Positions 18,000-26,561 of a stretch of DNA of 64,000 bases are shown here, piece after piece (within the stretch, counting starts at the first letter, position 1; every line of letters begins with the position of its first letter). Position numbers and translations under genes: made by a program. The stretch is from assembly GCA_947503785.1 (NCBI GenBank), contig CANNFB010000007.1:1-64000 (forward strand). Direction: 5' to 3'. The notes under the pieces are model-generated. The model had not been told where the DNA came from, made no database searches, and saw only the letters and a program-made list of their open reading frames with translations. The stretch is from an uncultured Campylobacterales bacterium. GTDB taxonomy: Bacteria > Campylobacterota > Campylobacteria > Campylobacterales > Arcobacteraceae.

Positions 18000-18683
18000 T
18001 GACTTTGTAACACTAAGAGATAAACTTTCCCAAGAAGACATTCCTCCTCTATACCAAATCATCTTATTTTCTGGATACCCAATTGAGCTTAGATATTTAA
18101 TACTTTTAGATGATATTGGACACCATGGACCATTACAAAAAAATACTGCTGTTTTTGCATTTGTAAAGTCATATTTATTTTTATTTAATACTTTTATTCC
18201 TAGGTTCTTATATGCTTTATTAAAATCCTCTTCAAAATCTTCATCATATTTTAAATCTTCAAAAGGAATATTTACAGAACTAGGAATTGTTCTAAAATCA
18301 AACCATGATTTTACTCTACTATCAACTAAAATATATTCTGCAGAATTTTTTGATGTTTTTGAATATAAAAAATTCATTACTTCTATTTCAGAATAAGTCT
18401 TTATATTTTCATTTATATATAAAGGTTGAATTATTCCTGTTGTTTTTATAACTGTTTTTTTGCATTTATGTGAAATATTATTTGTAATATTTTTATCTTC
18501 AAAACTCTCTGCTGAAACTGAAATATTCATACATTTTGCATCTATTTTTCGTTCAACTAGATAATTTTCTTTTTTTTCATTTGAGTATGTATGTTCTACT
18601 TTTACACCTGTAAATTGCAAGGCATAAGGTTTTACAGCATGTGAATATACAAGTAAACTAAATATTAATATAAGTACTTTCAT
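17991..18683 (-). CDS. Periplasmic rhodanese-domain protein
   Basis: The 230-residue product has a signal peptide (cleavage near residue 16), an N-terminal region of about 80 residues with two cysteines (51 and 74) and no recognised family, and a C-terminal rhodanese domain (about 95-225). The active-site loop is CNGPWCP with Cys183 as the sulfur-accepting residue and Cys188 nearby; the domain start has DSRVKSWFDFRTIPSSVNIP, matching the rhodanese D-x-R and E/D-x-x-x-G-HIP-like signatures. It may carry sulfane sulfur in the periplasm, as in other sulfur-handling Campylobacterota, but a purely structural role is possible. Confidence 0.85.
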   Translation of the reverse strand: MKVLILIFSLLVYSHAVKPYALQFTGVKVEHTYSNEKKENYLVERKIDAKCMNISVSAESFEDKNITNNISHKCKKTVIKTTGIIQPLYINENIKTYSEIEVMNFLYSKTSKNSAEYILVDSRVKSWFDFRTIPSSVNIPFEDLKYDEDFEEDFNKAYKNLGIKVLNKNKYDFTNAKTAVFFCNGPWCPISSKSIKYLSSIGYPENKMIWYRGGMSSWESLSLSVTKSLK

Positions 18684-18761
18684 TATTATCCTTTTTTTTA
18701 CTTTCTATTAAGTCTAATAGAGTATTATTTACAGTGATAATATCATAAAAAAGGGTTTCTC

Positions 18762-19025
18762 ATCAAAATATTGCTTTTAATATTCATAACAATTGGATTA
18801 AGTGCTAATACTTATAAGTTTAAAATGTTAGAAGAAGAGAAAATCGGACTTATAAATAAATATGAAATAAGAGTTGAAGTTGCAAGGCTTGACAGATTTT
18901 TTAAAAGAGTAAAACTATTAAATAAAACTCTTAGCTGTTTTAAAAATTCAAGAAGTAAAAGAGAAATTACAGCTTGTAAAATAGATGAAAATAAAAGAAT
19001 AATGAAAATAATAAAAAAAGGTTAA
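18762..19025 (+). CDS. Small secreted protein, possible ATC start
   Basis: The frame encodes a signal peptide ((M)KILLLIFITIGLSANT) and a short basic mature domain of about 70 residues with two cysteines (in LSCFKN and TACKID). The first canonical start is TTG at 18771, but AAGGG at 18751-18755 is then 15 bases away; an in-frame ATC at 18762 is 6 bases from it and restores the usual Met-Lys start of a signal peptide. Either start gives essentially the same mature protein. No family was recognised. It is divergent from the rhodanese gene. Confidence 0.55.
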   Translation: MKILLLIFITIGLSANTYKFKMLEEEKIGLINKYEIRVEVARLDRFFKRVKLLNKTLSCFKNSRSKREITACKIDENKRIMKIIKKG

Positions 19026-19143
19026 TTCTCTTTTTTCTATAAACTCTACTGCAAATAAAACAAACTACTTTTTAATCCAATCTAAAGAAAAAAAAACTAA
19101 AATAATCATATATAAAAACAATATACAACTACAAGGATAATCT

Positions 19144-19848
19144 ATGTCAAAAAGAGTATTAGTAACAGGTGGAAATAAAGGAATCGGATTAGCCGTTTCA
19201 AGAGCAATGTTAGAACTGGATTATGAAGTAATAGTAGTAGCTAGAGACTTTAAAGACTTTGTCTTAGGTGGACTTCCCAATGTTACAGAAATAGAATACG
19301 ATTTATCAAATATTGATGGTTTAGAAGTTTTAGCAAAAAAGATTGGGAATGTTGATATTTTAATTAACAATGCAGGTTTTATGCAACCAAAATACTCTTA
19401 TGACAATTACCCAAAAGAAGCAAAAGAAAAAATATTAAATGTAGATTTACACGCTCCTGTTGAATTAATGAATCTATTATGTGAAAATATGAAAGCTCAA
19501 AAATCTGGGAAAATAGTAAACGTAGCTTCAATAGCAGGACAAATTGGGCATCCAGACATTTGGTATGGAATAGCAAAGGCAGGATTAATTAATGCTACAA
19601 AAATATATGGAAAGCTTTTAGGTGCACATGGAATTACAGTAAATTGTGTAGCACCAAGTCCAACTGAAACTGATATGCAAAAAGACAATTCCCAAGAGAG
19701 AAAAAAAGAGTTTAAAAAAACTGTTTCTTCAGGAAGATTTGCCCAACCTGAAGAAGTTGCAAAAGCCATTGTCTGGTTAGCAACAGAATGTCCTACTTAT
19801 ATCAATGGAATTACCCTTGATATAAATGATTGTTCATATCCTAGATAA
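19144..19848 (+). CDS. Short-chain dehydrogenase/reductase
   Basis: The 234-residue enzyme has the classical SDR layout: cofactor motif TGGNKGIG (8-15), NNAG (75-78), catalytic Ser129 (NVASIAG), Tyr141 and Lys145 (YGIAK), and the C-terminal NGITLDIND that corresponds to the NGxxLxVDGG end of FabG-like proteins. It most resembles 3-oxoacyl-ACP reductases, but the substrate is not determined. It is a single gene; the TetR-controlled efflux operon begins 86 bases downstream on the same strand, so read-through is possible. Confidence 0.92.
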   Translation: MSKRVLVTGGNKGIGLAVSRAMLELDYEVIVVARDFKDFVLGGLPNVTEIEYDLSNIDGLEVLAKKIGNVDILINNAGFMQPKYSYDNYPKEAKEKILNVDLHAPVELMNLLCENMKAQKSGKIVNVASIAGQIGHPDIWYGIAKAGLINATKIYGKLLGAHGITVNCVAPSPTETDMQKDNSQERKKEFKKTVSSGRFAQPEEVAKAIVWLATECPTYINGITLDINDCSYPR

Positions 19849-19888
19849 TTAAAACCAATACGAAATCTACTTTGATAAGCTAATCATT

Positions 19889-19902
19889 AGAACACTTGTT
19901 CT
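19889..19902 (+). promoter_or_regulatory. Palindromic operator 1 upstream of tetR efflux operon
   Basis: AGAACACTTGTTCT is a perfect palindrome with 6-bp arms. The same arms recur 20 bases downstream. Its position at the promoter of a tetR-led operon suggests autoregulation by the TetR protein. Confidence 0.72.
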
Positions 19903-19907
19903 ATACT
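19902..19907 (+). promoter_or_regulatory. Probable -10 box of efflux operon
   Basis: TATACT lies between the two AGAACA/TGTTCT palindromes, 27 bases before the TTG start of tetR; a repressor bound to either palindrome would cover it. Confidence 0.5.
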
Positions 19908-19908
19908 T

Positions 19909-19922
19909 AGAACAAATGTTCT
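19909..19922 (+). promoter_or_regulatory. Palindromic operator 2 upstream of tetR efflux operon
   Basis: AGAACAAATGTTCT repeats the arms of the first operator with a different 2-base centre. Centre-to-centre spacing is 20 bases, about two helical turns, which would place two TetR dimers on the same DNA face. Confidence 0.72.
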
Positions 19923-19934
19923 AAAAGGATAAGC

Positions 19935-20585
19935 TTGTCAGATAGAAAAGATAAAATTATTGAAGCCTCTATAAAACTTTTTAATGAAAAAGGCTGTTTA
20001 AATACTTCAACTAGACATATTTGTGAAAGTATTGGGATTAGTGTTGGAAACTTGTATTATTATTTTAAAAATAAAGAAGAGATTTTAATTGAAATATATA
20101 CAAGACATTTAGAAACTATTTTTAAAGAAGTTAAACTTATTGATTATGAAAGTGATGATGTTTTTTTATTTAAAGATTTTTTATTAAATCATATAATCGA
20201 AGAAGAAAAACATAATTTTATATATCTTGAATTAAATGCAATTGTTTCAAAATTTCCTAAGTTTAGAGAAATAAAAATACAAAATCTAAAGCTCAACACA
20301 GAACTTTTAAAAAAACTAATAAAACATCAAATCAACTATAAATATTTTATACCATTAAGTAATCATGAAATAGATTTCTTAATAGCAAATGCTTGGTCTA
20401 TTGGATTAAATTCAATTAATTATTGGAATTTATTAGATAATGATCTCAAATTAAATAGGCAAAAAAGTTCACTAAATATGTATTATTTGATGAAACCTTA
20501 TCTTACAAGTAAGGCTTATGAAAATGGTGATTTAGATGAAGCACTTGATAAATTAAATAAAGGTTTAGTAAATGAAAATGACTAG
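19935..20585 (+). CDS. TetR-family transcriptional repressor of efflux operon
   Basis: The 216-residue protein has an N-terminal TetR helix-turn-helix (about 8-55, TSTRHICESIGISVGNLYYY, followed by FKNKEEIL) and a helical ligand-binding C-terminal domain without recognised subfamily. The start is TTG at 19935 behind AAAGGA. It opens an operon with tolC, adaptor and RND permease genes; its stop overlaps the tolC start. Twin palindromes just upstream are the likely binding sites, so it probably represses its own operon until an effector binds. The effector is unknown. Confidence 0.9.
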   Translation: MSDRKDKIIEASIKLFNEKGCLNTSTRHICESIGISVGNLYYYFKNKEEILIEIYTRHLETIFKEVKLIDYESDDVFLFKDFLLNHIIEEEKHNFIYLELNAIVSKFPKFREIKIQNLKLNTELLKKLIKHQINYKYFIPLSNHEIDFLIANAWSIGLNSINYWNLLDNDLKLNRQKSSLNMYYLMKPYLTSKAYENGDLDEALDKLNKGLVNEND

Positions 20586-22386
20586 TAAACTTATTCTTCT
20601 TTTAATGATAATGTTTTTAAATAATGCAAATGCAAAAATATATAAAATAGATTTACTCCTTGATTCCACATCAAGTGAATACTTAAGTGAAATAAAAACA
20701 CAAGCAAAAGCTTTATTTTCTTCAAATGATAAAATAGTTTATAATATAAAATCATGTGATGAGTATTGCAAAGAAAATATTGACAATTATAGAAATACAT
20801 ATACAAATAAAATAGTTCTACTTAATAATAAAAAAAGATACGAAAAAACAAATAGCTTATATGTAATTTCATATAATTTTTTACTAAGTAAATATGAAAA
20901 AGACATTTTTATAAGAACAAGTGCCTTAGCTATTTTTGAATACTTAAAAGAAAAAATAAAAACGAAATCTATTTACCTTGAAAATAAAGAGATATTAACA
21001 AATAGCAAAAATATAATAAAAGAAAATAATAAAATTACAGCAAATACAAAAAAACTAAATCTAAATGATGTCTTTTCTCTAGCTTTTAAAAATAGTTTAG
21101 AAATACAGCAAAATGAAAATAACTTATTAATAAACAAGCTAAATATTAATACTGCTAAAAGTGCTTATAAACCAAATATTAGCCTTTTTTCTAACTATGC
21201 TCAAATAGATAATGATCGTGCAAAATATTCTAATGGTGTTTATTCAGAAGGCACTTTTAACGCTGGTTTAAAAATAAGTCAATTAATCTATTCAAATGAT
21301 GTGATTCAAAATATCAATATTAGGAAATCTATTTTCAATTCATCTACTGAAGAAACAAAAGCTTTAAATGATGAGATTATGTATAGGCTAACACTTCTAT
21401 ATCTAAATATAATAAAAGCAAAAAAATATAATGAGATTATAAATATTAAACATGATTTTATTTCACAGAATTTAAACTTCTCAAAACAAAGAGTGAGTAT
21501 TGGAGTTCAAGATAGAAGTGATATTTATAGATGGGAAAGTGAATTAGCAAATGCTAATATAGAATTATCTCAATCAAAAAAAAGTTTAAACTCATTAAAA
21601 ATTGAATTAGCAAATATTCTACAAATAGAAAATAATTTAGATTTTAAAGAGTACGGCATGAACTCAGAGCTATTTAAAATATTAAAAGAAGATGCAATTG
21701 AACATATAAAAGATAAAAAAGTACAAAATAGTTTTATTAATGAACTTATTTTTACTCATTCAAGATTAAAACAACTAAAAGAGCTAAAAGTTGCAAAAGA
21801 CAAGGAATTAGGTATGAATAAAGATTCAAGATACCTTCCAACTCTTGCATTTACAGGAAGTGCTACAAAAATAATAGATAGGTATGGGGAAGGAAGTGAT
21901 ACTACAAGATTTACCGATGATAAAGAATATCAAGCTGTAATAAGTTTAAACTTGCCCTTATATGAAGGTGGAATTAAAAACAATAAAATTGAAAAAAATT
22001 CAATAGAGTTAATAAATTTGAAACTAAAATATAATGAAACAAAAAACTTAATAATCCAAAATGTAAAGAAAAACTATGAATCAATAAAAAGCTCTTATGA
22101 AAAAATTGGCTTTGCAAGAGTTTCAGAAAATTCATCACAAAAAAACTTTGAGCTAATACAAGATAAATATAAAAATGGAAAAGAAAATATCATATCACTA
22201 CTAGATGCACAAAACTCATATATAGTTTCAAAATTAAATTTAAATATTTCAATTATTGATTATTTAGTTGATTTGAGTTCTATATATTTCTTTAGTGGAA
22301 AAATAGGTATCTTGGTAGATGAAGAAAAAAAAGCGCAATTAGAAGAAAAAATTATAAATATTATGAAGGGAACACAAAATGACTAA
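20572..22386 (+). CDS. TolC-family outer membrane efflux channel with extra N-terminal domain
   Basis: The 604-residue protein has a signal peptide (cleavage near 21), then about 150 residues not part of the usual TolC fold, and from about residue 165 the two outer membrane efflux protein repeats (LNLNDVFSLAFKNSLEIQQN start; later SLNLPLYEGGIKNNKIEKN). TolC proteins are normally 420-490 residues, so the N-terminal part is an addition. It contains a Cys pair (CDEYC) and alternating helix/strand pattern, perhaps a ligand-binding fold. It overlaps tetR by 14 bases and the adaptor gene by 8. It forms the outer membrane exit of the RND pump. Confidence 0.88.
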   Translation: MKMTSKLILLLMIMFLNNANAKIYKIDLLLDSTSSEYLSEIKTQAKALFSSNDKIVYNIKSCDEYCKENIDNYRNTYTNKIVLLNNKKRYEKTNSLYVISYNFLLSKYEKDIFIRTSALAIFEYLKEKIKTKSIYLENKEILTNSKNIIKENNKITANTKKLNLNDVFSLAFKNSLEIQQNENNLLINKLNINTAKSAYKPNISLFSNYAQIDNDRAKYSNGVYSEGTFNAGLKISQLIYSNDVIQNINIRKSIFNSSTEETKALNDEIMYRLTLLYLNIIKAKKYNEIINIKHDFISQNLNFSKQRVSIGVQDRSDIYRWESELANANIELSQSKKSLNSLKIELANILQIENNLDFKEYGMNSELFKILKEDAIEHIKDKKVQNSFINELIFTHSRLKQLKELKVAKDKELGMNKDSRYLPTLAFTGSATKIIDRYGEGSDTTRFTDDKEYQAVISLNLPLYEGGIKNNKIEKNSIELINLKLKYNETKNLIIQNVKKNYESIKSSYEKIGFARVSENSSQKNFELIQDKYKNGKENIISLLDAQNSYIVSKLNLNISIIDYLVDLSSIYFFSGKIGILVDEEKKAQLEEKIINIMKGTQND

Positions 22387-23491
22387 ATATATTAAAACTT
22401 CACTTTTATTACTTACTCTTACTTTACTTTTTAGTTCTTGTGAAAAGAAGCAAGAAATAGTAGAAAAAAAAGACTTAGTAAAATCTGTATATGTAACATT
22501 TCCAAAAGTAAATAAAGATAATGAAAAGAGGGTGTTTAATGCAATTGCAACTTCTAATAATCAAATAAAACTTAGTTTTAAAGTTCAAGGAAATCTAAAT
22601 TATTTTAAGCTTAAAAATGGAGCAGAAGTAAACAAAGGTGATTTATTAGCAAAACTAGATTCAAAACCTTATGAGCTAAAAGTATCTCAAGTTAAATATG
22701 GTCTTTCGGAAGCTAAAGCTGCTTTAAAAAATGCGAAGAGTATTTATGATAGAACTAAAAAACTATATGTAAACCAAAATGCAAGTGTTAGTGATATAGA
22801 TAACGCAAGAGCAAATTATAATGCAAGTAAAGCAAAAGTAAACAATGTGTCAAAAGAGTTAGAGTATGCAAAACTACAGTTATCATATACTAAGCTATAC
22901 ACGCCAATTAGTGGATATATATCTTCAAAGTTTGTATCACAAAATGAAAATATAGCAGTTGGAACACCAATAGTTTTAATAAGTGATAAATTAGTAGATG
23001 AAGTAACAGTTCATCTTCCTGAGTCTTATATAAATAAAATTAAAAAAGGTGATAAAGTAAAAGTTACTTTTACTTCAATAGATAATGAAAAGTTTGATGC
23101 AAGTATTTCCGAAATATCAAAGTTTATATCTCAAAACTCAAAAACATATTTAGTAATTGTAAAGCTTAAAAACACTTCAGCAAAAATAAAATCAGGAATG
23201 TCAGCTGATGTCTCTTTTTCTATACTAAATGAAGATAAACAACAGATATTAAAAGTACCATCAAACTCTGTACTAAATGACAATAACGGATATTTTGTAT
23301 ATATCTTAAAAGAAAAAGATAATAAATATTTTATAAAAAGAAAAGATATAAGTATTGGAAAACTTGAAGATGATGGTTTTGAAATATTTTCAGGTTTAAA
23401 AAAAGATGACTTAATTTTAAAAGCTGGAATGAGTCAAGTTTTTGAAGATATGGAAATTATTATAGGAAATAAAAAAGAGTTAGGATTATAA
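22379..23491 (+). CDS. RND efflux periplasmic adaptor lipoprotein
   Basis: The 370-residue membrane fusion protein has a lipobox (LLFSSC, Cys near 21), a lipoyl/barrel-sandwich part (SFKVQGNLNYFKLKNGAEVN), a helical hairpin (about 95-160) and the returning half LYTPISGYISSKFVSQNENI, then beta-barrel and membrane-proximal domains. It links the inner membrane permease to TolC. It overlaps tolC by 8 bases and ends 1 base before the permease gene, consistent with a single polycistron. Substrates are unknown. Confidence 0.93.
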   Translation: MTKYIKTSLLLLTLTLLFSSCEKKQEIVEKKDLVKSVYVTFPKVNKDNEKRVFNAIATSNNQIKLSFKVQGNLNYFKLKNGAEVNKGDLLAKLDSKPYELKVSQVKYGLSEAKAALKNAKSIYDRTKKLYVNQNASVSDIDNARANYNASKAKVNNVSKELEYAKLQLSYTKLYTPISGYISSKFVSQNENIAVGTPIVLISDKLVDEVTVHLPESYINKIKKGDKVKVTFTSIDNEKFDASISEISKFISQNSKTYLVIVKLKNTSAKIKSGMSADVSFSILNEDKQQILKVPSNSVLNDNNGYFVYILKEKDNKYFIKRKDISIGKLEDDGFEIFSGLKKDDLILKAGMSQVFEDMEIIIGNKKELGL

Positions 23492-23492
23492 G

Positions 23493-26400
23493 ATGGATAT
23501 AACGTCATTTGCTCTTAAGAAAGATAAAGTAACTATAGTTTTTACATTGCTACTTTTTGTTTATGGACTAATATCTTTTATGGATTTACCGCGTGCTAAA
23601 GATCCTGGTTTTATAATAAGAACTGCAACAGTAGTTACTTATTTCCCAGGGGCTAGTGCTAAAAGAGTTGAACAACTTGTAACTGATAAGTTAGAAAAAA
23701 ACATTCAAGAAATGCCTGAAATTGATTTTATAAAATCAACATCAAAATCAGGTGTTTCTATAATCTTTGTCAATATTTTAGAAAAACATAAAGTTATGCG
23801 TCCTATTTGGGACTCTTTACGAAGAAAAGTTGAAAATGGTAAAAGAGAATTGCCAAGTGGTGTTTCAACTCCTATTGTAAATGATGAGTTTGGAGATGTA
23901 TACGGAACTTTAATCTCAATATCAAGTGATGGCTTAAGCCCTAAAGAGTTAGAAAATATTGCTGATGATACAAAAGATGTATTCTTAAGACTTGATGAGG
24001 TTGCTAAAATAAATATTTTAGGAATTCAGCCACAACGTGTTCATATAGAGTTTGATAACTCAAAACTTGCAAGTTTAAATTTAAGTGCATCATACTTAAA
24101 AACTATTTTAGAAAGTAAAAATATTGTTTTATCAGGTGGAAGTATAAAAGTTGATTCTTCTAGATTATCAATAGAACCCTCAGGAAATTACAATAATCTA
24201 AAAGAGATTGAGAATACTTTAATTCCTTTAAATACAGGAGAGAGTATATATTTAAAAGATGTAGCAGTTATAAGTTATGCATATAAAGATCCTACTAGTT
24301 ATTTAGTAAATAAAGATGCTAAAAATTCTTTAGTTTTAGCAATCTCTATGAAAAAAGATGGAGACATTATAACTTTAGGTAAAAAGATTGATGAACTTCA
24401 AAAAAAAGTTCAAAGTAAATTAGCTCTTGGAGTTCATCTTGATAGACTTTTTAATGAGCCAAAAATTGTAGATACTATTATAAGTAACTTTGTAAGCAAT
24501 TTATTACAAGCAATGGCTTTAGTAATTATTGTGATGCTTTTATCTTTGGGTTTAAGATCAGGACTTATCGTTGCTGTTTTAATTCCTATGTCAATTTTAA
24601 CTTCTTTTATAATTATGTCAATTTTTGATATTTGGTTAGATCAAGTTTCCCTTGCTGCTTTAATTATATCATTAGGTCTTTTAGTTGATTCTGCAATTGT
24701 TATGAGTGAATCAATTATGGTTTTAATGCAAAGAGGAAAAAGTGTAGTTGAAGCTTCAATTCAAAGTGCAAAAGAATTAAGAGTTCCTCTTTTAACTTCA
24801 GCACTTACAACATCAGCCGCTTTTTTACCAATTTTTTTAGCTAAATCAATGACGGGAGAATATACTGCTTCTATTTTTAAAGTAGTAACTATTGTTCTTT
24901 TATCATCTTGGGTTTTAGCTCTTACTTTAACTCCTGTTTTAAGTAAATATTTTATGAAAAAAGATATCAAAGAAGTTAAAGAAGAAGGCTTTATTTATAA
25001 AATATATAGGAAGTTTTTAAATCTTATTTTAAACTTTAGATTAATTACAGTTTCTCTTGTAATATTACTGTTCCTTGGCTCTTTCACTCTTTTAGATAAA
25101 GTTCCAAAAAAGTTTTTTCCAGATTCTAGTGAAAATAGTTTTACAGTAGAAATACGACTTCCTGTTGGCACAGCAATTGAAACTACTATAAAAAATTTAG
25201 CTGTAATTGAAAAGTTCATAAGTGAAAAATATATGAAAAAAGAGAATAAGGAAGTTATAAACTTTGTCACTTTTATAGGAGAGAGTGCTCCTAGATTTTG
25301 GCTTGCATATAATCAAGAATTAGCAAGTAGTGAATATAGTACGATTCTTGTAAATACAAAAGATTTTAAGTCAAAAAGTAGAATAAAAAAAGAGATAGAA
25401 ATTTTTGCTAAGTCAAAATTTCCAAATATGCAAGTTGATGCAAAAGATTTATCCAACGGCCCACCAGTTACTAAACCAATAGAGATTAGACTAAGTGGTA
25501 AAGATATAGATGTTTTATTTAATATGGCATCAAAAATAAAACAAAAACTTACAAAAATAGATGGTGTAAAAAATATTTCTGATGATTGGGGTTTAAAAAA
25601 TAAAAAACTTATAGTAAACATTGATGAAGCAAAAGCTTTAAAAGAGGGTGTTTCAAACTTTGATATTGCACTTTCTTTACAAACTTCATTAAGTGGATTT
25701 GAGGTTACAACTTTTAGAAAAGAAGATAAGTTAATTCCAATTGTATTACGTTCAAATCAAAATAGCAAAGATAGTATTAATGCTCTAGAATCTATTAATG
25801 TATATGCACAAAGTAGTGGAAAAAATATTCCTCTTTCTCAAGTTGCAAGTATTCAAACTGTTTATGAGGAATCAAAAATTATTAGACGAGATAGGTCTAA
25901 AACTGTAACAATTGGAGCGTATGTAAAAGATGGATTTAGTGCAATGGCAATATTTGAAGAGATAAAACCTTGGTTAGATAAGTATTCAAAGGATTTTGAC
26001 TTGGGATATTATTATTCTTTTGGTGGAGAATATGAAGCTTCAGGAAAAGCTAATGAATCAATTGCTGTAAATATTCCAATAGCTTTTATGATTATTTTAC
26101 TTTTAATGGTTACTCAGTTTAACTCAATTAGAAAGCCCTTAATCATCCTAAGTACAATTCCTCTAGGAATGATTGGTGTTTCCTTAGGTTTATATGTTAT
26201 GGGCTCTTATTTTGGCTTTATGACACTGCTTGGTATTATCTCTTTAGCTGGAATTGTAATTAATAATGCAATAGTTTTATTAGAGCGAATTAAAACAGAA
26301 GAAGAGGATAATAATAGAAGTTCTTATGATGCAATAATTGAAGCTTGTATTTCAAGATTTAGACCAATATTATTAACAACAATAACAACTGTATTTGGCC

Positions 26401-26561
26401 TTATCCCTTTATGGTATAGCGGAGGAGCTATGTGGGAACCAATGGCTATTGCTATTATTTTTGGTTTAATGTTCTCAACAATATTAACACTAGGTTTTGT
26501 ACCTGTGTTATATTCATTATTATTTAGAATTAAAAAACAAAAGGTAGAAGATGTTAAATAA
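23493..26561 (+). CDS. RND efflux permease (HAE1-like)
   Basis: The 1022-residue inner membrane pump has 12 predicted helices and two large periplasmic loops, the standard resistance-nodulation-division layout. The proton relay region is visible in LGLLVDSAIVMSESIMVLM in the first half, and GIISLAGIVINNAIVLLE marks the matching helix of the second half. It would export drugs, detergents or similar compounds with proton exchange, together with the adaptor and TolC encoded upstream. The PRAKDPGFIIRTATV segment near the start is typical of a branch of proteobacterial AcrB-like pumps. Its end overlaps the symporter gene. Confidence 0.95.
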   Translation: MDITSFALKKDKVTIVFTLLLFVYGLISFMDLPRAKDPGFIIRTATVVTYFPGASAKRVEQLVTDKLEKNIQEMPEIDFIKSTSKSGVSIIFVNILEKHKVMRPIWDSLRRKVENGKRELPSGVSTPIVNDEFGDVYGTLISISSDGLSPKELENIADDTKDVFLRLDEVAKINILGIQPQRVHIEFDNSKLASLNLSASYLKTILESKNIVLSGGSIKVDSSRLSIEPSGNYNNLKEIENTLIPLNTGESIYLKDVAVISYAYKDPTSYLVNKDAKNSLVLAISMKKDGDIITLGKKIDELQKKVQSKLALGVHLDRLFNEPKIVDTIISNFVSNLLQAMALVIIVMLLSLGLRSGLIVAVLIPMSILTSFIIMSIFDIWLDQVSLAALIISLGLLVDSAIVMSESIMVLMQRGKSVVEASIQSAKELRVPLLTSALTTSAAFLPIFLAKSMTGEYTASIFKVVTIVLLSSWVLALTLTPVLSKYFMKKDIKEVKEEGFIYKIYRKFLNLILNFRLITVSLVILLFLGSFTLLDKVPKKFFPDSSENSFTVEIRLPVGTAIETTIKNLAVIEKFISEKYMKKENKEVINFVTFIGESAPRFWLAYNQELASSEYSTILVNTKDFKSKSRIKKEIEIFAKSKFPNMQVDAKDLSNGPPVTKPIEIRLSGKDIDVLFNMASKIKQKLTKIDGVKNISDDWGLKNKKLIVNIDEAKALKEGVSNFDIALSLQTSLSGFEVTTFRKEDKLIPIVLRSNQNSKDSINALESINVYAQSSGKNIPLSQVASIQTVYEESKIIRRDRSKTVTIGAYVKDGFSAMAIFEEIKPWLDKYSKDFDLGYYYSFGGEYEASGKANESIAVNIPIAFMIILLLMVTQFNSIRKPLIILSTIPLGMIGVSLGLYVMGSYFGFMTLLGIISLAGIVINNAIVLLERIKTEEEDNNRSSYDAIIEACISRFRPILLTTITTVFGLIPLWYSGGAMWEPMAIAIIFGLMFSTILTLGFVPVLYSLLFRIKKQKVEDVK

